This document shows, piece after piece, positions 33,442 through 41,658 of a stretch of 64,000 nt of DNA. The stretch is from positions 55,695 through 119,694 of the forward strand of contig CAYJAY010000003.1 in the NCBI GenBank assembly GCA_964368445.1, written 5' to 3'. How positions within the stretch are numbered: the stretch's first letter is position 1; every line of letters begins with the position of its first letter. Both the position numbers and the translations under genes were made by a program. This DNA is from CAYJAY01 sp964368445 (lineage in GTDB: Bacteria > Bacillota > Clostridia > Oscillospirales > Ruminococcaceae). The notes beneath the pieces are model-generated. The model saw only the letters and a list, made by a program, of their open reading frames with translations. It did no database searches and was not told the DNA's origin.

Positions 33442-34353
33442 CTATATTTCGATTCCCCTTGCGGTCTCGATATTTTTCAAAACTTCGTGCTTAAGCTGGT
33501 CTGTTGTATCAAACTTCTTTTCTTCTCTTATGAAATCCAAAAGTTCAACCGAAAGATTCTCGCCATACAACTCTCGATTAAAATCCAATATATGTGTTTC
33601 GGCCGCAACATTTGTTGTGTCGTGGTATGTCGGTCGCGTCCCGATATTTGTTATAGCTTTTTTCCACTCACCATCGACAAACACCCTTGACAGGTACACT
33701 CCGTATTTTGGTATCGTTGTCGCTTTGTCGATATGTTGGTTTGCCGTTGCAAACCCTAGTTTTGCACCTAGTTTCTTACCCTCTACAACCGTTTTGCAAA
33801 ATCCAAAATTATAACCCAACATATCGTTTGCAAGTTTTACATCGCCTTGTTCTAGCGCAGCTTTAATCCTTGTAGTCGACACAGATTTTCCGTAAAGTTC
33901 AACCTGTTCAACCCCAAAAACCTCAATACCTTTTTTACTCGCAAGCTGCGCAAGGCTTTTTATATCCCCACAACGATTTTTTCCGAACCTAAAATCATCT
34001 CCGACAAAAACAGCCCTTGCACATAGACCTTTTTCGCAAAGGAACGTATCAAAAAAAGCCTGTTCCGTCAGGTCTGTCACTTTTGTAAAATCAATCTCAA
34101 TATGTTGTTCGACCGAAAGCTGTTTAAAAATTTCGTTTCTTTTTTGTTTTGAAATTAAATCTATTTTTCCTTTAAGTTCCGGACGAAGTTTTTCAAAATT
34201 AAATGTAAGTATCGTTGGCGTTAGGTTGTTTTTTAAAGCAAACTCAACCATCTCGCGGATGACTTTTTTATGTCCAATATGTACCCCATCAAAATATCCG
34301 ACCGCTACTGCCCTTTTAATGTTTTCTTTTGTTATATTCTCCAAACTATTCAA
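33442..34353 (-). CDS. ribF: Bifunctional riboflavin kinase / FAD synthetase
   Basis: A 303-residue enzyme that phosphorylates riboflavin and adenylates FMN. The N-terminal FAD synthetase half has AVAVGYFDGVHIGHKKVI (nucleotidyltransferase HxGH-like motif), VGDDFRFGKNRCGD and TTRIKAALEQGDV. The C-terminal kinase half has GAKLGFATAN (the GxxxGxPTAN loop with Ala in place of Pro), YGVYLSRV, NIGTRPT and ETHILDF. The initiator is TTG, with AAAAAGG nine bases upstream, overlapping the truB stop by eight bases. It is the usual neighbour of truB and rpsO. Confidence 0.96.
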   Translation of the reverse strand: MNSLENITKENIKRAVAVGYFDGVHIGHKKVIREMVEFALKNNLTPTILTFNFEKLRPELKGKIDLISKQKRNEIFKQLSVEQHIEIDFTKVTDLTEQAFFDTFLCEKGLCARAVFVGDDFRFGKNRCGDIKSLAQLASKKGIEVFGVEQVELYGKSVSTTRIKAALEQGDVKLANDMLGYNFGFCKTVVEGKKLGAKLGFATANQHIDKATTIPKYGVYLSRVFVDGEWKKAITNIGTRPTYHDTTNVAAETHILDFNRELYGENLSVELLDFIREEKKFDTTDQLKHEVLKNIETARGIEI

Positions 34354-35218
34354 AACTTTTTACCTTTTTCAACTTTTTATCCATAACTTTGCAAAGAGAA
34401 TGAAAAGAATTTTCAAAGTAAACTCGATAGATACCATCATTTATATCTTGATTTAAATTCAACGTCATTCCGTTTAAATAACGTTTTTGATAGTCTTGAT
34501 TAAGCTCAAGTTTTCTGTAGTTTTTAAATACCGTTTCAACCGATATTAAAACTTCGTCAACTCTTTCGTTATCGACTGCCGCCATTATTTCTTCTATTGT
34601 AAAGCTTTGTTCAACCGAAAAACCACCACTTTCGGTGCGTTCTAGCGAACAAAGTGTTGCTTTATGGTTCAAACTTTGCGCAAAATCTTCACACAATGTC
34701 CTTATATATGTACCTTGAGAACAAGATATATCCGCTGTAACCACTTTGTTATCCCTGTCTATATCAAGAATGTTAAATCCATAAATCTCGATCTCACGTG
34801 GTTTTCGCTCGACAGTTTTTCCCTCGCGCGCAAGCTGGTATAGCTTTTTTCCGCCTATTTTAACCGCCGAATACATTGGTGGAAGTTGAGAAATATTCCC
34901 CACAAATTCAAGCGTTGCTCCCATAAGCTCGCTGTCGCTAGGAAAACCGTCCGACGTTTCGACTTCGTCACCCGTTATGTCTCCCGTGTCGGTTCTAATT
35001 CCGAACTTAAAGTTCGCAAGATATCTTTTACTCTTGTTCGGATTAAGGTCTACCGCTTTTGTGGATTTTCCAATATAAAGAGGAAGAACCCCCGTCGCCA
35101 TAGGGTCGAGCGTTCCTCCGTGTCCTATACTTTTTGTGCCTAAAACTCTTCTAAGTTTTGCTATAACGTCAAACGACGTAAAATCTTTAGGCTTATATGC
35201 AACTATAACACCGTTCAT
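34346..35218 (-). CDS. truB: tRNA pseudouridine(55) synthase
   Basis: A 290-residue pseudouridine synthase for U55 in the T-loop of tRNAs. GVIVAYKPKDFTSFDVIAKL, the catalytic GHGGTLDPMATGVLPL (Asp nucleophile), KRYLANFKFGIRTDTGD, PPMYSAVKIGGKKLYQLAR and CSQGTYIRTLCEDFA are all present. Two ATG codons lie side by side (35221 and 35218); the second is seven bases from GGAG and is preferred. The C-terminal PUA-like part is short. It lies 24 bases downstream of nrnA. Confidence 0.97.
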   Translation of the reverse strand: MNGVIVAYKPKDFTSFDVIAKLRRVLGTKSIGHGGTLDPMATGVLPLYIGKSTKAVDLNPNKSKRYLANFKFGIRTDTGDITGDEVETSDGFPSDSELMGATLEFVGNISQLPPMYSAVKIGGKKLYQLAREGKTVERKPREIEIYGFNILDIDRDNKVVTADISCSQGTYIRTLCEDFAQSLNHKATLCSLERTESGGFSVEQSFTIEEIMAAVDNERVDEVLISVETVFKNYRKLELNQDYQKRYLNGMTLNLNQDINDGIYRVYFENSFHSLCKVMDKKLKKVKSFE

Positions 35219-35242
35219 CATAGTTCTCCGCTATTCAAAAAT

Positions 35243-36217
35243 CTACAGCTTTTCGAGACTGTCGTTAATCTTTGCTAGTAGTTTAATTTTTAAACTTGAA
35301 ATATCTTTATCCTTTATCTCAAATCCTGCGGCGCCTTTGTGTCCACCGCCACCAAATTCACGGCAGATAGCCGCGGCATCTATCTTGTTAGTTCTAAGGC
35401 TAACCTTTAGCGTTTCTTCCCCTAGCTCGCGAATTGTAACCCCAACTTCAACCCCCTCTATCATTTTGGGGATTGGGGTTATTCCTTCGACATCGTGTGG
35501 TTTTGCCCCAGACAGTTTAAACATCTCACGTGTTAAAAATATAATGGCAACTTTGTCCGAGAAATAGTACTCGATGCTTGCTACCGCAAGTTTTTCAAGC
35601 TCAAGTCGAGCCCTGCTTTTTTGTTCAAACAAGATTCGATTAAGCTCTGCTATGTCTATGCCATATTCCATAACCTCGGCCGCGACAAGGTGGCTTTTAA
35701 TCGTCGTGTTTCGATATTTAAAACAACCGGTGTCTGTCGAAAGCCCGGTATATATACAGCTTGCAATATAGTGGTTTATCTCTACACCAAGGGTTTTTAT
35801 AACATCATAAACAATCTCGCAACAACTCGAACTTGACGAATCTACCAACGTATTTTTCGCAAAACCTTCGTTACTTTGATGATGGTCTATGCTTATGTCG
35901 GCATTTTCGCAAAGTAATTTATGTTGTTCGTCGACAAGTTGCACCGACGCTGTGTCCACGGCGACGATGTATGGCTTTTTAAAATCCTTTTCGCTGTCTT
36001 CGCTAAACTTTTCGGTCATATAACAATACCTTGACGGAATTGTTCCGCTCGGCGAAACAAGAGCTTTTTTTCCTAAAATCTCAAGTGCTTCACGCAACGC
36101 GAACGCACAACCTAACGTATCTCCATCAGGATTTTTGTGCGGCAAAATCAAAATTTCATCGTTTTGCTTCAAAAGTTGTGCGGCTTTTTCTATAGAAATA
36201 TTATTTGTCTTGCTCAT
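35243..36217 (-). CDS. nrnA: DHH-family oligoribonuclease / pAp phosphatase
   Basis: A 324-residue NrnA-type phosphoesterase that degrades short oligoribonucleotides and 3'-phosphoadenosine 5'-phosphate. HKNPDGDTLGCAFAL supplies metal ligands, IVAVDTASVQL follows, and SIDHHQSN is the DHH motif. The C-terminal DHHA1 domain has EFGGGGHKGAAGFEI, which binds the substrate. The gene overlaps rbfA by 17 bases, has AGAGGGG upstream, and is in the place usual for Firmicutes between rbfA and truB. Confidence 0.94.
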   Translation of the reverse strand: MSKTNNISIEKAAQLLKQNDEILILPHKNPDGDTLGCAFALREALEILGKKALVSPSGTIPSRYCYMTEKFSEDSEKDFKKPYIVAVDTASVQLVDEQHKLLCENADISIDHHQSNEGFAKNTLVDSSSSSCCEIVYDVIKTLGVEINHYIASCIYTGLSTDTGCFKYRNTTIKSHLVAAEVMEYGIDIAELNRILFEQKSRARLELEKLAVASIEYYFSDKVAIIFLTREMFKLSGAKPHDVEGITPIPKMIEGVEVGVTIRELGEETLKVSLRTNKIDAAAICREFGGGGHKGAAGFEIKDKDISSLKIKLLAKINDSLEKL

Positions 36218-36554
36218 CTTTTAGCCCCTCTAGTATAGAACTAATCTTGTTAAAATATTCTGTTGAGTCATCCGGAATAAAGATAAGTTCCGGCGCTTTT
36301 CGAATCTTCATATTTTTAGATATATTAGTTCTCAAATGTCCTGCGGCTTTTTTTAAAACGGCACACGCTTCTTTAGCGCTTTCATAGCCTTTTATCGACC
36401 CGATATTAACCTTTGCATACGAAAGGTCGCTTGTGACCTCTACGCGCATAACCGAAAGAAAACTGTCGATTCTCGGATCTTTCATGTTTTGTATAAGCGA
36501 GGAAAGCTCCTGCTTCATATCTTTGTTTAATCGGTCTATTCTGTGTGATGGCAT
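36201..36554 (-). CDS. rbfA: 30S ribosome-binding factor A
   Basis: A 117-residue RbfA, a small KH-like protein needed for late 16S rRNA 5'-end maturation and cold adaptation. HRIDRLNKDMKQELSSLI, the DPRI motif, and VTSDLSYAKVNIGSI are characteristic, as is IRKAPELIFIPDDS. AAAGGAGG precedes the ATG. It is separated from infB by the DUF2442/DUF4160 pair, which breaks the usual infB-rbfA adjacency. Confidence 0.96.
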   Translation of the reverse strand: MPSHRIDRLNKDMKQELSSLIQNMKDPRIDSFLSVMRVEVTSDLSYAKVNIGSIKGYESAKEACAVLKKAAGHLRTNISKNMKIRKAPELIFIPDDSTEYFNKISSILEGLKDEQDK

Positions 36555-36620
36555 TTAAGTTTCCTCCTTTGTTTATAATTATAATAAGTTAATTAATAAT
36601 GAAAGGTGAAGAATGAAAAA

Positions 36621-36911
36621 TTATGCAGTTAAAATATCATGCTTTACCGCAACGCTGTCGGTATAAATAGTGTCGGGGCAAAAATCAATGCAGTTATAGG
36701 GGTCTCTTTTTTCTGAAACATCAAATGCCAAAGTTTTGTTCATTATTGTGCACAACCTTTTAAATTCTCCGAGTTCACTTATTTTTTTATAAACATTTAA
36801 TTCTTCAAAGATAAAATTACAGTCATAAAGCTTTATTTCACCGTTGTCATAATACAAATAAACTTTAAAGTCGTCGGTTGGTAATACTTGATAAAGAACC
36901 GGCCTTTGCAT
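36621..36911 (-). CDS. DUF2442 family protein
   Basis: A 96-residue protein recognised by the order of short blocks: KVYLYYDNGEIKLYDC, then a loop, and at the end CIDFCPDTIYTDS, which matches the (I/V).CPDTIY ending of DUF2442. Members often lie next to DUF4160 or other small proteins as two-gene cassettes, and some have been proposed as toxin-antitoxin-like pairs, but a function is not established. GGGAGG lies nine bases before the ATG. It follows the DUF4160 gene by 13 bases and has the same strand as the surrounding infB operon, into which the pair seems to have been inserted. Confidence 0.8.
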   Translation of the reverse strand: MQRPVLYQVLPTDDFKVYLYYDNGEIKLYDCNFIFEELNVYKKISELGEFKRLCTIMNKTLAFDVSEKRDPYNCIDFCPDTIYTDSVAVKHDILTA

Positions 36912-36924
36912 AAGAATACCTCCC

Positions 36925-37173
36925 TTAATTGATTGGATTTATCTTTTTAAACTCTTTTGTTTCCCACATTTCCAAAAGTTCATCTTTATGAATTTCATAC
37001 CAAGCTAACACAAGTCTTGATTGTTTTGACGGTAACGCACCTTTTATAAACACACCCTCCGTTATATCAAACAACGTTTCAATTCCATTATATTCTGCGT
37101 GGAAATGAGGAGGGTTATGTTCGTTAAAATACATCGTTATAACAATTCCAAAAAATCTACAAAGTTCAGGCAT
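36925..37173 (-). CDS. DUF4160 family protein
   Basis: An 82-residue protein. The N-terminus MPELCRFFGIVITMYFNEHN, followed by PPHFHAEYNG, is the signature of DUF4160; the family usually starts at this Met, and AAGG is about eleven bases upstream. A TTG-initiated frame from 37218 adds 15 residues without support. The two His in PPHFHAEY may bind a metal or be catalytic, but this is not known. It is paired with the DUF2442 gene downstream. It lies 75 bases after the infB stop codon. Confidence 0.82.
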   Translation of the reverse strand: MPELCRFFGIVITMYFNEHNPPHFHAEYNGIETLFDITEGVFIKGALPSKQSRLVLAWYEIHKDELLEMWETKEFKKINPIN

Positions 37174-37248
37174 AAAATCCACAACCTTAAATAATATTGA
37201 TTTATTAGGCAAACGCAAACAGAGACAAAGCGTTCGTTACTCTATCTT

Positions 37249-39786
37249 CTAGTCCCTATACTCTTCAATAACATACGATTCAAAGATATCTCCGTTTTTG
37301 ATATCGGCGAACTTTTCAAGCGTTATGCCACATTCAAATCCCGCAGCAACCTCTTTGACATCGTCTTTAAATCTTCTTAAGGAACCAACTTTGTCGTCAT
37401 GTATAATAATTCCGTCGCGAACTACGCGGATAAGGTCGCCCCTTGAAACGTTACCCGAAAGAATATAACATCCGGCAACCGTTCCGACCGAAGAGATTTT
37501 GTATACCTCGCGAACTTCGATTCTTCCGCGTTCTGCCTCCCTTGTCTTGGGCGCAAGCATACCTTTAAGCGCGTCTTTAACGTCGTTAATCGCGTCATAA
37601 ATAATACGATACATACGCATCTCAACGCCTTTTTGCTCCGCTTGTTCCATAGAGGTTACGTCGGGGCGAACGTTAAATCCAACTACAATAGCTCCCGAAG
37701 CTTCCGCTAACATTATATCGGAGGAATTAATTCCGCCAACACCTGTGTGGATAACTTTAACCCTAACTTCCTCGTTGGAAAGTTTAAGCAAGCTTTGTTT
37801 AACGGCTTCGGCAGACCCTTGAACATCGGCTTTAACGATTATGTTAAGGTCTTTAAGTTGGCCTTCTTCTATATGACTAAACAGGTTATCAAGCGTAACT
37901 TTTGTCGCGCTATTAAACACCTTTTCTTTTTCATCGGTTCTTCTTTGGTCGGCAAGTTCACGAGCCAAACGTTCGTCTTCAACTGCGTTGAAAACTTCGC
38001 CCGCAACAGGAACTTCGGAAAATCCTGTGATCTCGACAGGGGTCGAAGGACCCGCAACCTCGATAGCCATTCCGTGGTCGTCCGACATCGTTCTAACCCT
38101 ACCTGTTACCGTTCCCGCAATTACAACATCCCCGGTTCTTAACGTTCCGTTTTGAACAAGAAGTGTTGCTACTGCTCCGCGTCCTTTGTCAAGGCGAGCT
38201 TCGATAACCGTTCCTTTTGCAAGCCTGTCGGGATTTGCTTTAAGTTCTTTAACATCGCTTACGATGGTTAACATCTCTAAAAGATCGGGGACTCCGTCGC
38301 CCGTCTTTGCGGATACCGGCACGCACACAATGTCTCCGCCCCATTCTTCCGGAATAAGTTCATGTTCCGTTAGCTGTTGTTTAACCTTTTCAACGTTGGC
38401 TTCGGTTTTGTCTATCTTGTTGATAGCTACGATAACCGCAACCCCTGCAGCTTTTGCGTGGTTAATGGCTTCGACAGTCTGGGGCATAATTCCGTCATCT
38501 GCCGCAACAACAAGTATTGCGATATCGGTGACCATTGCACCCCTTGCCCTCATCGAAGTAAACGCTTCATGTCCCGGCGTATCAAGGAACGTTACAAATC
38601 TGTCCCCCGGAACCGCAACGCGATAAGCGCCGATATGTTGAGTAATTCCACCGGCTTCTCCGGCTATTACATTTGTTTGACGGATATAATCGAGAAGCGA
38701 AGTTTTTCCGTGGTCGACATGTCCCATGACAACGACTATTGGGTTTCTTTCAACAAGGTCACCTGAACTGTCTTCTGTATCATCGATAAGACGTTCTTCA
38801 ATTGTAACAACAACTTCTTTTTCAACCTTTGCGCCTTGCTCCTCGGCTACTAGCGTCGCGGTGTCAAAGTCTATGACATCGCTTATCGACGCCATAATTC
38901 CAAGACCCATTAAGTATTTAATTACAACTGCCGCCGTAACTTTAAGGCGTGTCGCAAGGTCTCCAACAGAGATTTGTTCCGGAATCGAAACTTTAAGCTG
39001 TGCTTTTCTTGCTTTTTCAAGTTGGATACGCATTAGCTTTTCCGCTTCGGTCTCACGAACAACTCGTTGCCCACGACGTTGTTTTGATCTTTGATTGAGC
39101 TTTTGTTTGTTAGTTTGGTTAAAGTTCTTTTTATTGTTAAAAGAACTTTGCGCAATTTGGTCATACTTTTCGTTATATTTATCTATGTTAACTTCCGAAA
39201 CTCTTGTGTCGATATGATGAACGACACGTTCTTTTGAAACTGTTTCAACATTTTGTTTCTCAGGCTTCAGCGGACGTATTCTGTCGCCTGTTGGGTTGTT
39301 CTTTTGCCTTTGAGGTTGATTTTGGTTTTGGTTTTGGTTTTGATTTTGGTTTTGGAACTTGTTTTGATTCTGATTTTGGAACTGGTTTTGATTTCTGTTT
39401 TGATTTTGATTTTGGTTTTGTTGTACGGGTCTTTGGGGCGGCTTTTTCTGCCAACCTTGATTTTGTCCCGTTTGATTTTGTCCTGTAGGTTTATTTTGTG
39501 TCTGAGCTTGTTGTGCTACCGGCTTTTGGTTTTGAACCGTCGGTTTTTGAACGGGCTCAACAACTTTTGGCTCTTGTTTCTTTTGTCCCGAAGATAAAAA
39601 GTTGTCAAAATTTTCAACCTCAAATTTTTTGCTTAAAGCATCAAATGCAAAGTTCAATTCAACTTCAGACAAAATAGTCGTATGTTTCTTTTCGTCTTTA
39701 AATTTTCCAGAAAAGACTGCCGCAACCTCCTTGTTCGGCAGATTTAAATCCTTCGCAAGCTCTCCTAGCTTATATTTTATTACCAT
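37249..39786 (-). CDS. infB: Translation initiation factor IF-2
   Basis: An 845-residue GTPase that delivers initiator tRNA to the 30S subunit. Residues 1-50 are the IF2-N domain. Residues 70-170 are an unusually Asn/Gln-rich low-complexity linker. A second IF2-N-like domain (VSIPEQISVGDLATRLKV) precedes the GTPase domain: GHVDHGKTSLLDYI (G1), GGITQHIGAY (G2), DTPGHEAFTSMRARG (G3), INKIDK (G4) and SAKTGDG (G5). Domains II-IV follow, ending with KNGDIFESYVIEEY. GGGAGG lies seven bases before the ATG. The ylxQ gene lies 12 bases upstream. Confidence 0.98.
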   Translation of the reverse strand: MVIKYKLGELAKDLNLPNKEVAAVFSGKFKDEKKHTTILSEVELNFAFDALSKKFEVENFDNFLSSGQKKQEPKVVEPVQKPTVQNQKPVAQQAQTQNKPTGQNQTGQNQGWQKKPPQRPVQQNQNQNQNRNQNQFQNQNQNKFQNQNQNQNQNQNQPQRQKNNPTGDRIRPLKPEKQNVETVSKERVVHHIDTRVSEVNIDKYNEKYDQIAQSSFNNKKNFNQTNKQKLNQRSKQRRGQRVVRETEAEKLMRIQLEKARKAQLKVSIPEQISVGDLATRLKVTAAVVIKYLMGLGIMASISDVIDFDTATLVAEEQGAKVEKEVVVTIEERLIDDTEDSSGDLVERNPIVVVMGHVDHGKTSLLDYIRQTNVIAGEAGGITQHIGAYRVAVPGDRFVTFLDTPGHEAFTSMRARGAMVTDIAILVVAADDGIMPQTVEAINHAKAAGVAVIVAINKIDKTEANVEKVKQQLTEHELIPEEWGGDIVCVPVSAKTGDGVPDLLEMLTIVSDVKELKANPDRLAKGTVIEARLDKGRGAVATLLVQNGTLRTGDVVIAGTVTGRVRTMSDDHGMAIEVAGPSTPVEITGFSEVPVAGEVFNAVEDERLARELADQRRTDEKEKVFNSATKVTLDNLFSHIEEGQLKDLNIIVKADVQGSAEAVKQSLLKLSNEEVRVKVIHTGVGGINSSDIMLAEASGAIVVGFNVRPDVTSMEQAEQKGVEMRMYRIIYDAINDVKDALKGMLAPKTREAERGRIEVREVYKISSVGTVAGCYILSGNVSRGDLIRVVRDGIIIHDDKVGSLRRFKDDVKEVAAGFECGITLEKFADIKNGDIFESYVIEEYRD

Positions 39787-39798
39787 ATAACGTCCTCC

Positions 39799-40110
39799 CT
39801 ATCCGGCTTTTGTTTCAATTAGTTTCGCAAAGTTTTCGTCCAATACCGCCGCAACCGCAAACTTTCTTCCGACAGAAAGTTCAATAAGTTCCATCGTAAC
39901 GTTTAGTTTGACAGTGCGGATGTTGTTTTGTTCACATGCCATTAATATATTTTTTTCGGTTCTTTGCGACGCGTCCAATGCAATCACCACAAGCTTCGCG
40001 GTCTTTTTTTTAACCGCGGTTTCGGTCACGTCGAACCCAATTTCAAGCTTTCCCGCCTTTCGACACATCGAAATCGCCGAACAAACGGGGTTGCTAAAGC
40101 TGTTTTTCAT
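39799..40110 (-). CDS. ylxQ: L7Ae/L30e-like RNA-binding protein (YlxQ)
   Basis: A 103-residue member of the L7Ae/L30e family, thought to bind kink-turns. MCRKAGKLEIGFDVTETAVK, LVVIALDASQRTEKNI and IRTVKLNVTMELIELSVGRK follow the family order. It lies between rnpM and infB, the expected position, with nine bases to rnpM. Its molecular target in the cell is not known. Confidence 0.92.
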   Translation of the reverse strand: MKNSFSNPVCSAISMCRKAGKLEIGFDVTETAVKKKTAKLVVIALDASQRTEKNILMACEQNNIRTVKLNVTMELIELSVGRKFAVAAVLDENFAKLIETKAG

Positions 40111-40119
40111 ACTTTTTAA

Positions 40120-40401
40120 TTAATCCTCTATCTCACAAGCGAGATTTTCCATTATTTCTTTTGGGATTTCTCTTTTAAAAGCACGATTCAAACCTTTGTT
40201 TTTTAATGCTTTTTCAAGACATTGTTTTGACCTGCATATATATGCGCCTCTGCCCTCGGCTTTGCCGATTTTGTCAATCGCTATATCGCCGTTCTTGTTG
40301 CATACTATACGCAAAAGTTGCTGTTTTTGTTTGCCGGCTCGACAACCGACACACATTCTTTCGGGAACCTTCTTTGTTTTGCCCGTCATGTTTTTGCCCA
40401 T
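40120..40401 (-). CDS. rnpM: RNase P modulator RnpM (YlxR)
   Basis: A 93-residue YlxR-fold protein. ERMCVGCRAGKQKQQLLRIV and EGRGAYICRSKQCLEKAL are the two conserved blocks: PxRxCxxCR and GRGAYxC. YlxR was shown to bind RNase P RNA in Bacillus. The start is uncertain: AAGAAGG lies just one base before the first ATG, while ATG 12 bases further gives MTGKTKKVPERM with AAGG 13 bases upstream. The gene lies downstream of nusA as usual, but about 200 bases away, with the 58-bp repeat pair in the gap. Confidence 0.93.
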   Translation of the reverse strand: MGKNMTGKTKKVPERMCVGCRAGKQKQQLLRIVCNKNGDIAIDKIGKAEGRGAYICRSKQCLEKALKNKGLNRAFKREIPKEIMENLACEIED

Positions 40402-40422
40402 GCCTTCTTTATATTGTAGTTG

Positions 40423-40480
40423 AAATTTTCGCCAAGCCGCAAATTTGAATTTTCGGCTTTATTTCAAATTTGCCACACGA
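40423..40480. repeat. 58-bp direct repeat, copy 1
   Basis: Identical to the copy at 40515-40572. The unit contains an 11-bp inverted repeat (GCAAATTTGAA and complement, 13-base loop) and an alternative 6-bp pairing AAGCCG/CGGCTT that would exclude it. It lies between nusA and rnpM. Confidence 0.9.
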
Positions 40481-40514
40481 AAACTATTTACTTTATGTTT
40501 AACTTAGCTTCTTT

Positions 40515-40572
40515 AAATTTTCGCCAAGCCGCAAATTTGAATTTTCGGCTTTATTTCAAATTTGCCACACGA
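40515..40572. repeat. 58-bp direct repeat, copy 2
   Basis: Identical in all 58 bases to copy 1, start-to-start distance 92 bases. Its last bases form part of the hairpin at 40567-40601. Confidence 0.9.
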
Positions 40573-40601
40573 TAAAATAAATTTTATTTATTTTATCGTG
40601 T
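40567..40601 (-). terminator. Hairpin directly after nusA (attenuator or stabiliser)
   Basis: A perfect 15-bp stem ACACGATAAAATAAA with its complement and a five-base loop starts two bases after the nusA stop. There is no T-run after it on the minus strand, so it may reduce expression of downstream genes, protect the nusA mRNA end or be an RNase III site rather than a terminator. Confidence 0.55.
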
Positions 40602-40602
40602 T

Positions 40603-41658
40603 CTATTCTTCCTCACCATAATATCCGCTTTCGGGGCGAATATCTATTTTGAAGCCGGTAAGCCTTGCTGCCAGTCTTGCGTTTTGACCCTTGTTACCGA
40701 TAGCAAGCGAAAGTTGATGGTCAGGAACCGTTACCTTGCAAGCTTTTGTTTCAGGATCTACCACCTCGACACTTTTTACGTTTGCCGGCGACAACGCTTC
40801 CGAGATAAACTCGTCGGGGTTTTCGCTCCAAAGAACCACGTCAATTTTCTCGCCGCCAAGTTCTTCGACGATTGTTGCAATTCGGCTTCCGCGAGGACCG
40901 ATACACGCTCCCCTCGGGTCTACGTTGGGATCTTTTGAATAAACCGCTATTTTGGTTCTTGCTCCCGCTTCCCTAGCAATTCCTTTAATCTCGACCGTTC
41001 CGTCAAATATTTCGGGAACTTCAGTTTCAAGCATTCTTCTGATTATATTTGAATGGGTACGCGATATCATGATTTTAGGCCCATGGTCGGTCGAGGCAAC
41101 CTCAACGATATAAACTTTTATCCTGTCGCCCTCTTTTATCTCCTCACCGGGTAGCATCTCGGATTTTGGAAGCATCGCTTCGTTTTTCCCGATCTCGACG
41201 ACTGCCGCGCCTTTTTTGTGATCTATCTTCATTACCGTAACGGTCAAAAGCTCGCCTTGTTTTTCCGAAATTTCGTCAAACAATATCTTACGCTCAACTT
41301 CGCGTATATTTTGGTGGATAACATGTTTCGCGGTTTGTGCCGCAATTCTGCCGAAATCCTTTGTTTTTATAGGAATTTCAAGCACTCCTCCGAGTTTTGA
41401 ACGCGATTTCATCTTTTTCGCGTCTTCAAGCGTTATCTCAAGTTCCGGATTTTCAACCTCTTCAACTATGTTTTTTGTAAGGTATACTGAAAAATTTTTC
41501 TTTTCGGGATCGATGTCGACAACTATGTTATCGCCGTTTCCATATTCCTTTTTTGTTGCGATTAAAATAGCGTTTTTAATCTTTTCAATGATATACTCCG
41601 CCGGTATTCCTTTTTCCTTTTCAAGGAGTGCCAGCGCTTCAAAAAATTCGGCATTCAT
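40603..41658 (-). CDS. nusA: Transcription termination/antitermination factor NusA
   Basis: A 351-residue NusA with the Firmicutes layout: the N-terminal RNA-polymerase-binding domain (MNAEFFEALALLEKEKGIP), S1 domain (GELLTVTVMKIDHKKGAAVVEIG), KH1 (GARTKIAVYSKD.NVDPRGACIGPRGSRI) and KH2 (LSLAIGNKGQNARLAARLTG). No acidic C-terminal repeats are present, as expected outside Proteobacteria. The ATG overlaps the rimP stop codon by one base (TAATG), with GGAGG eight bases upstream, so translation is coupled. Confidence 0.98.
   Translation of the reverse strand: MNAEFFEALALLEKEKGIPAEYIIEKIKNAILIATKKEYGNGDNIVVDIDPEKKNFSVYLTKNIVEEVENPELEITLEDAKKMKSRSKLGGVLEIPIKTKDFGRIAAQTAKHVIHQNIREVERKILFDEISEKQGELLTVTVMKIDHKKGAAVVEIGKNEAMLPKSEMLPGEEIKEGDRIKVYIVEVASTDHGPKIMISRTHSNIIRRMLETEVPEIFDGTVEIKGIAREAGARTKIAVYSKDPNVDPRGACIGPRGSRIATIVEELGGEKIDVVLWSENPDEFISEALSPANVKSVEVVDPETKACKVTVPDHQLSLAIGNKGQNARLAARLTGFKIDIRPESGYYGEEE

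Noticed and set aside
39280..39560. Tandem repeat resembling a CRISPR or minisatellite
   Set aside because: The periodic TTTTGATT pattern is the coding sequence for the Asn/Gln-rich linker of IF-2 in frame; no spacers.
40423..40572. CRISPR array
   Set aside because: Only two 58-bp repeats with one 34-base gap and no cas genes nearby.
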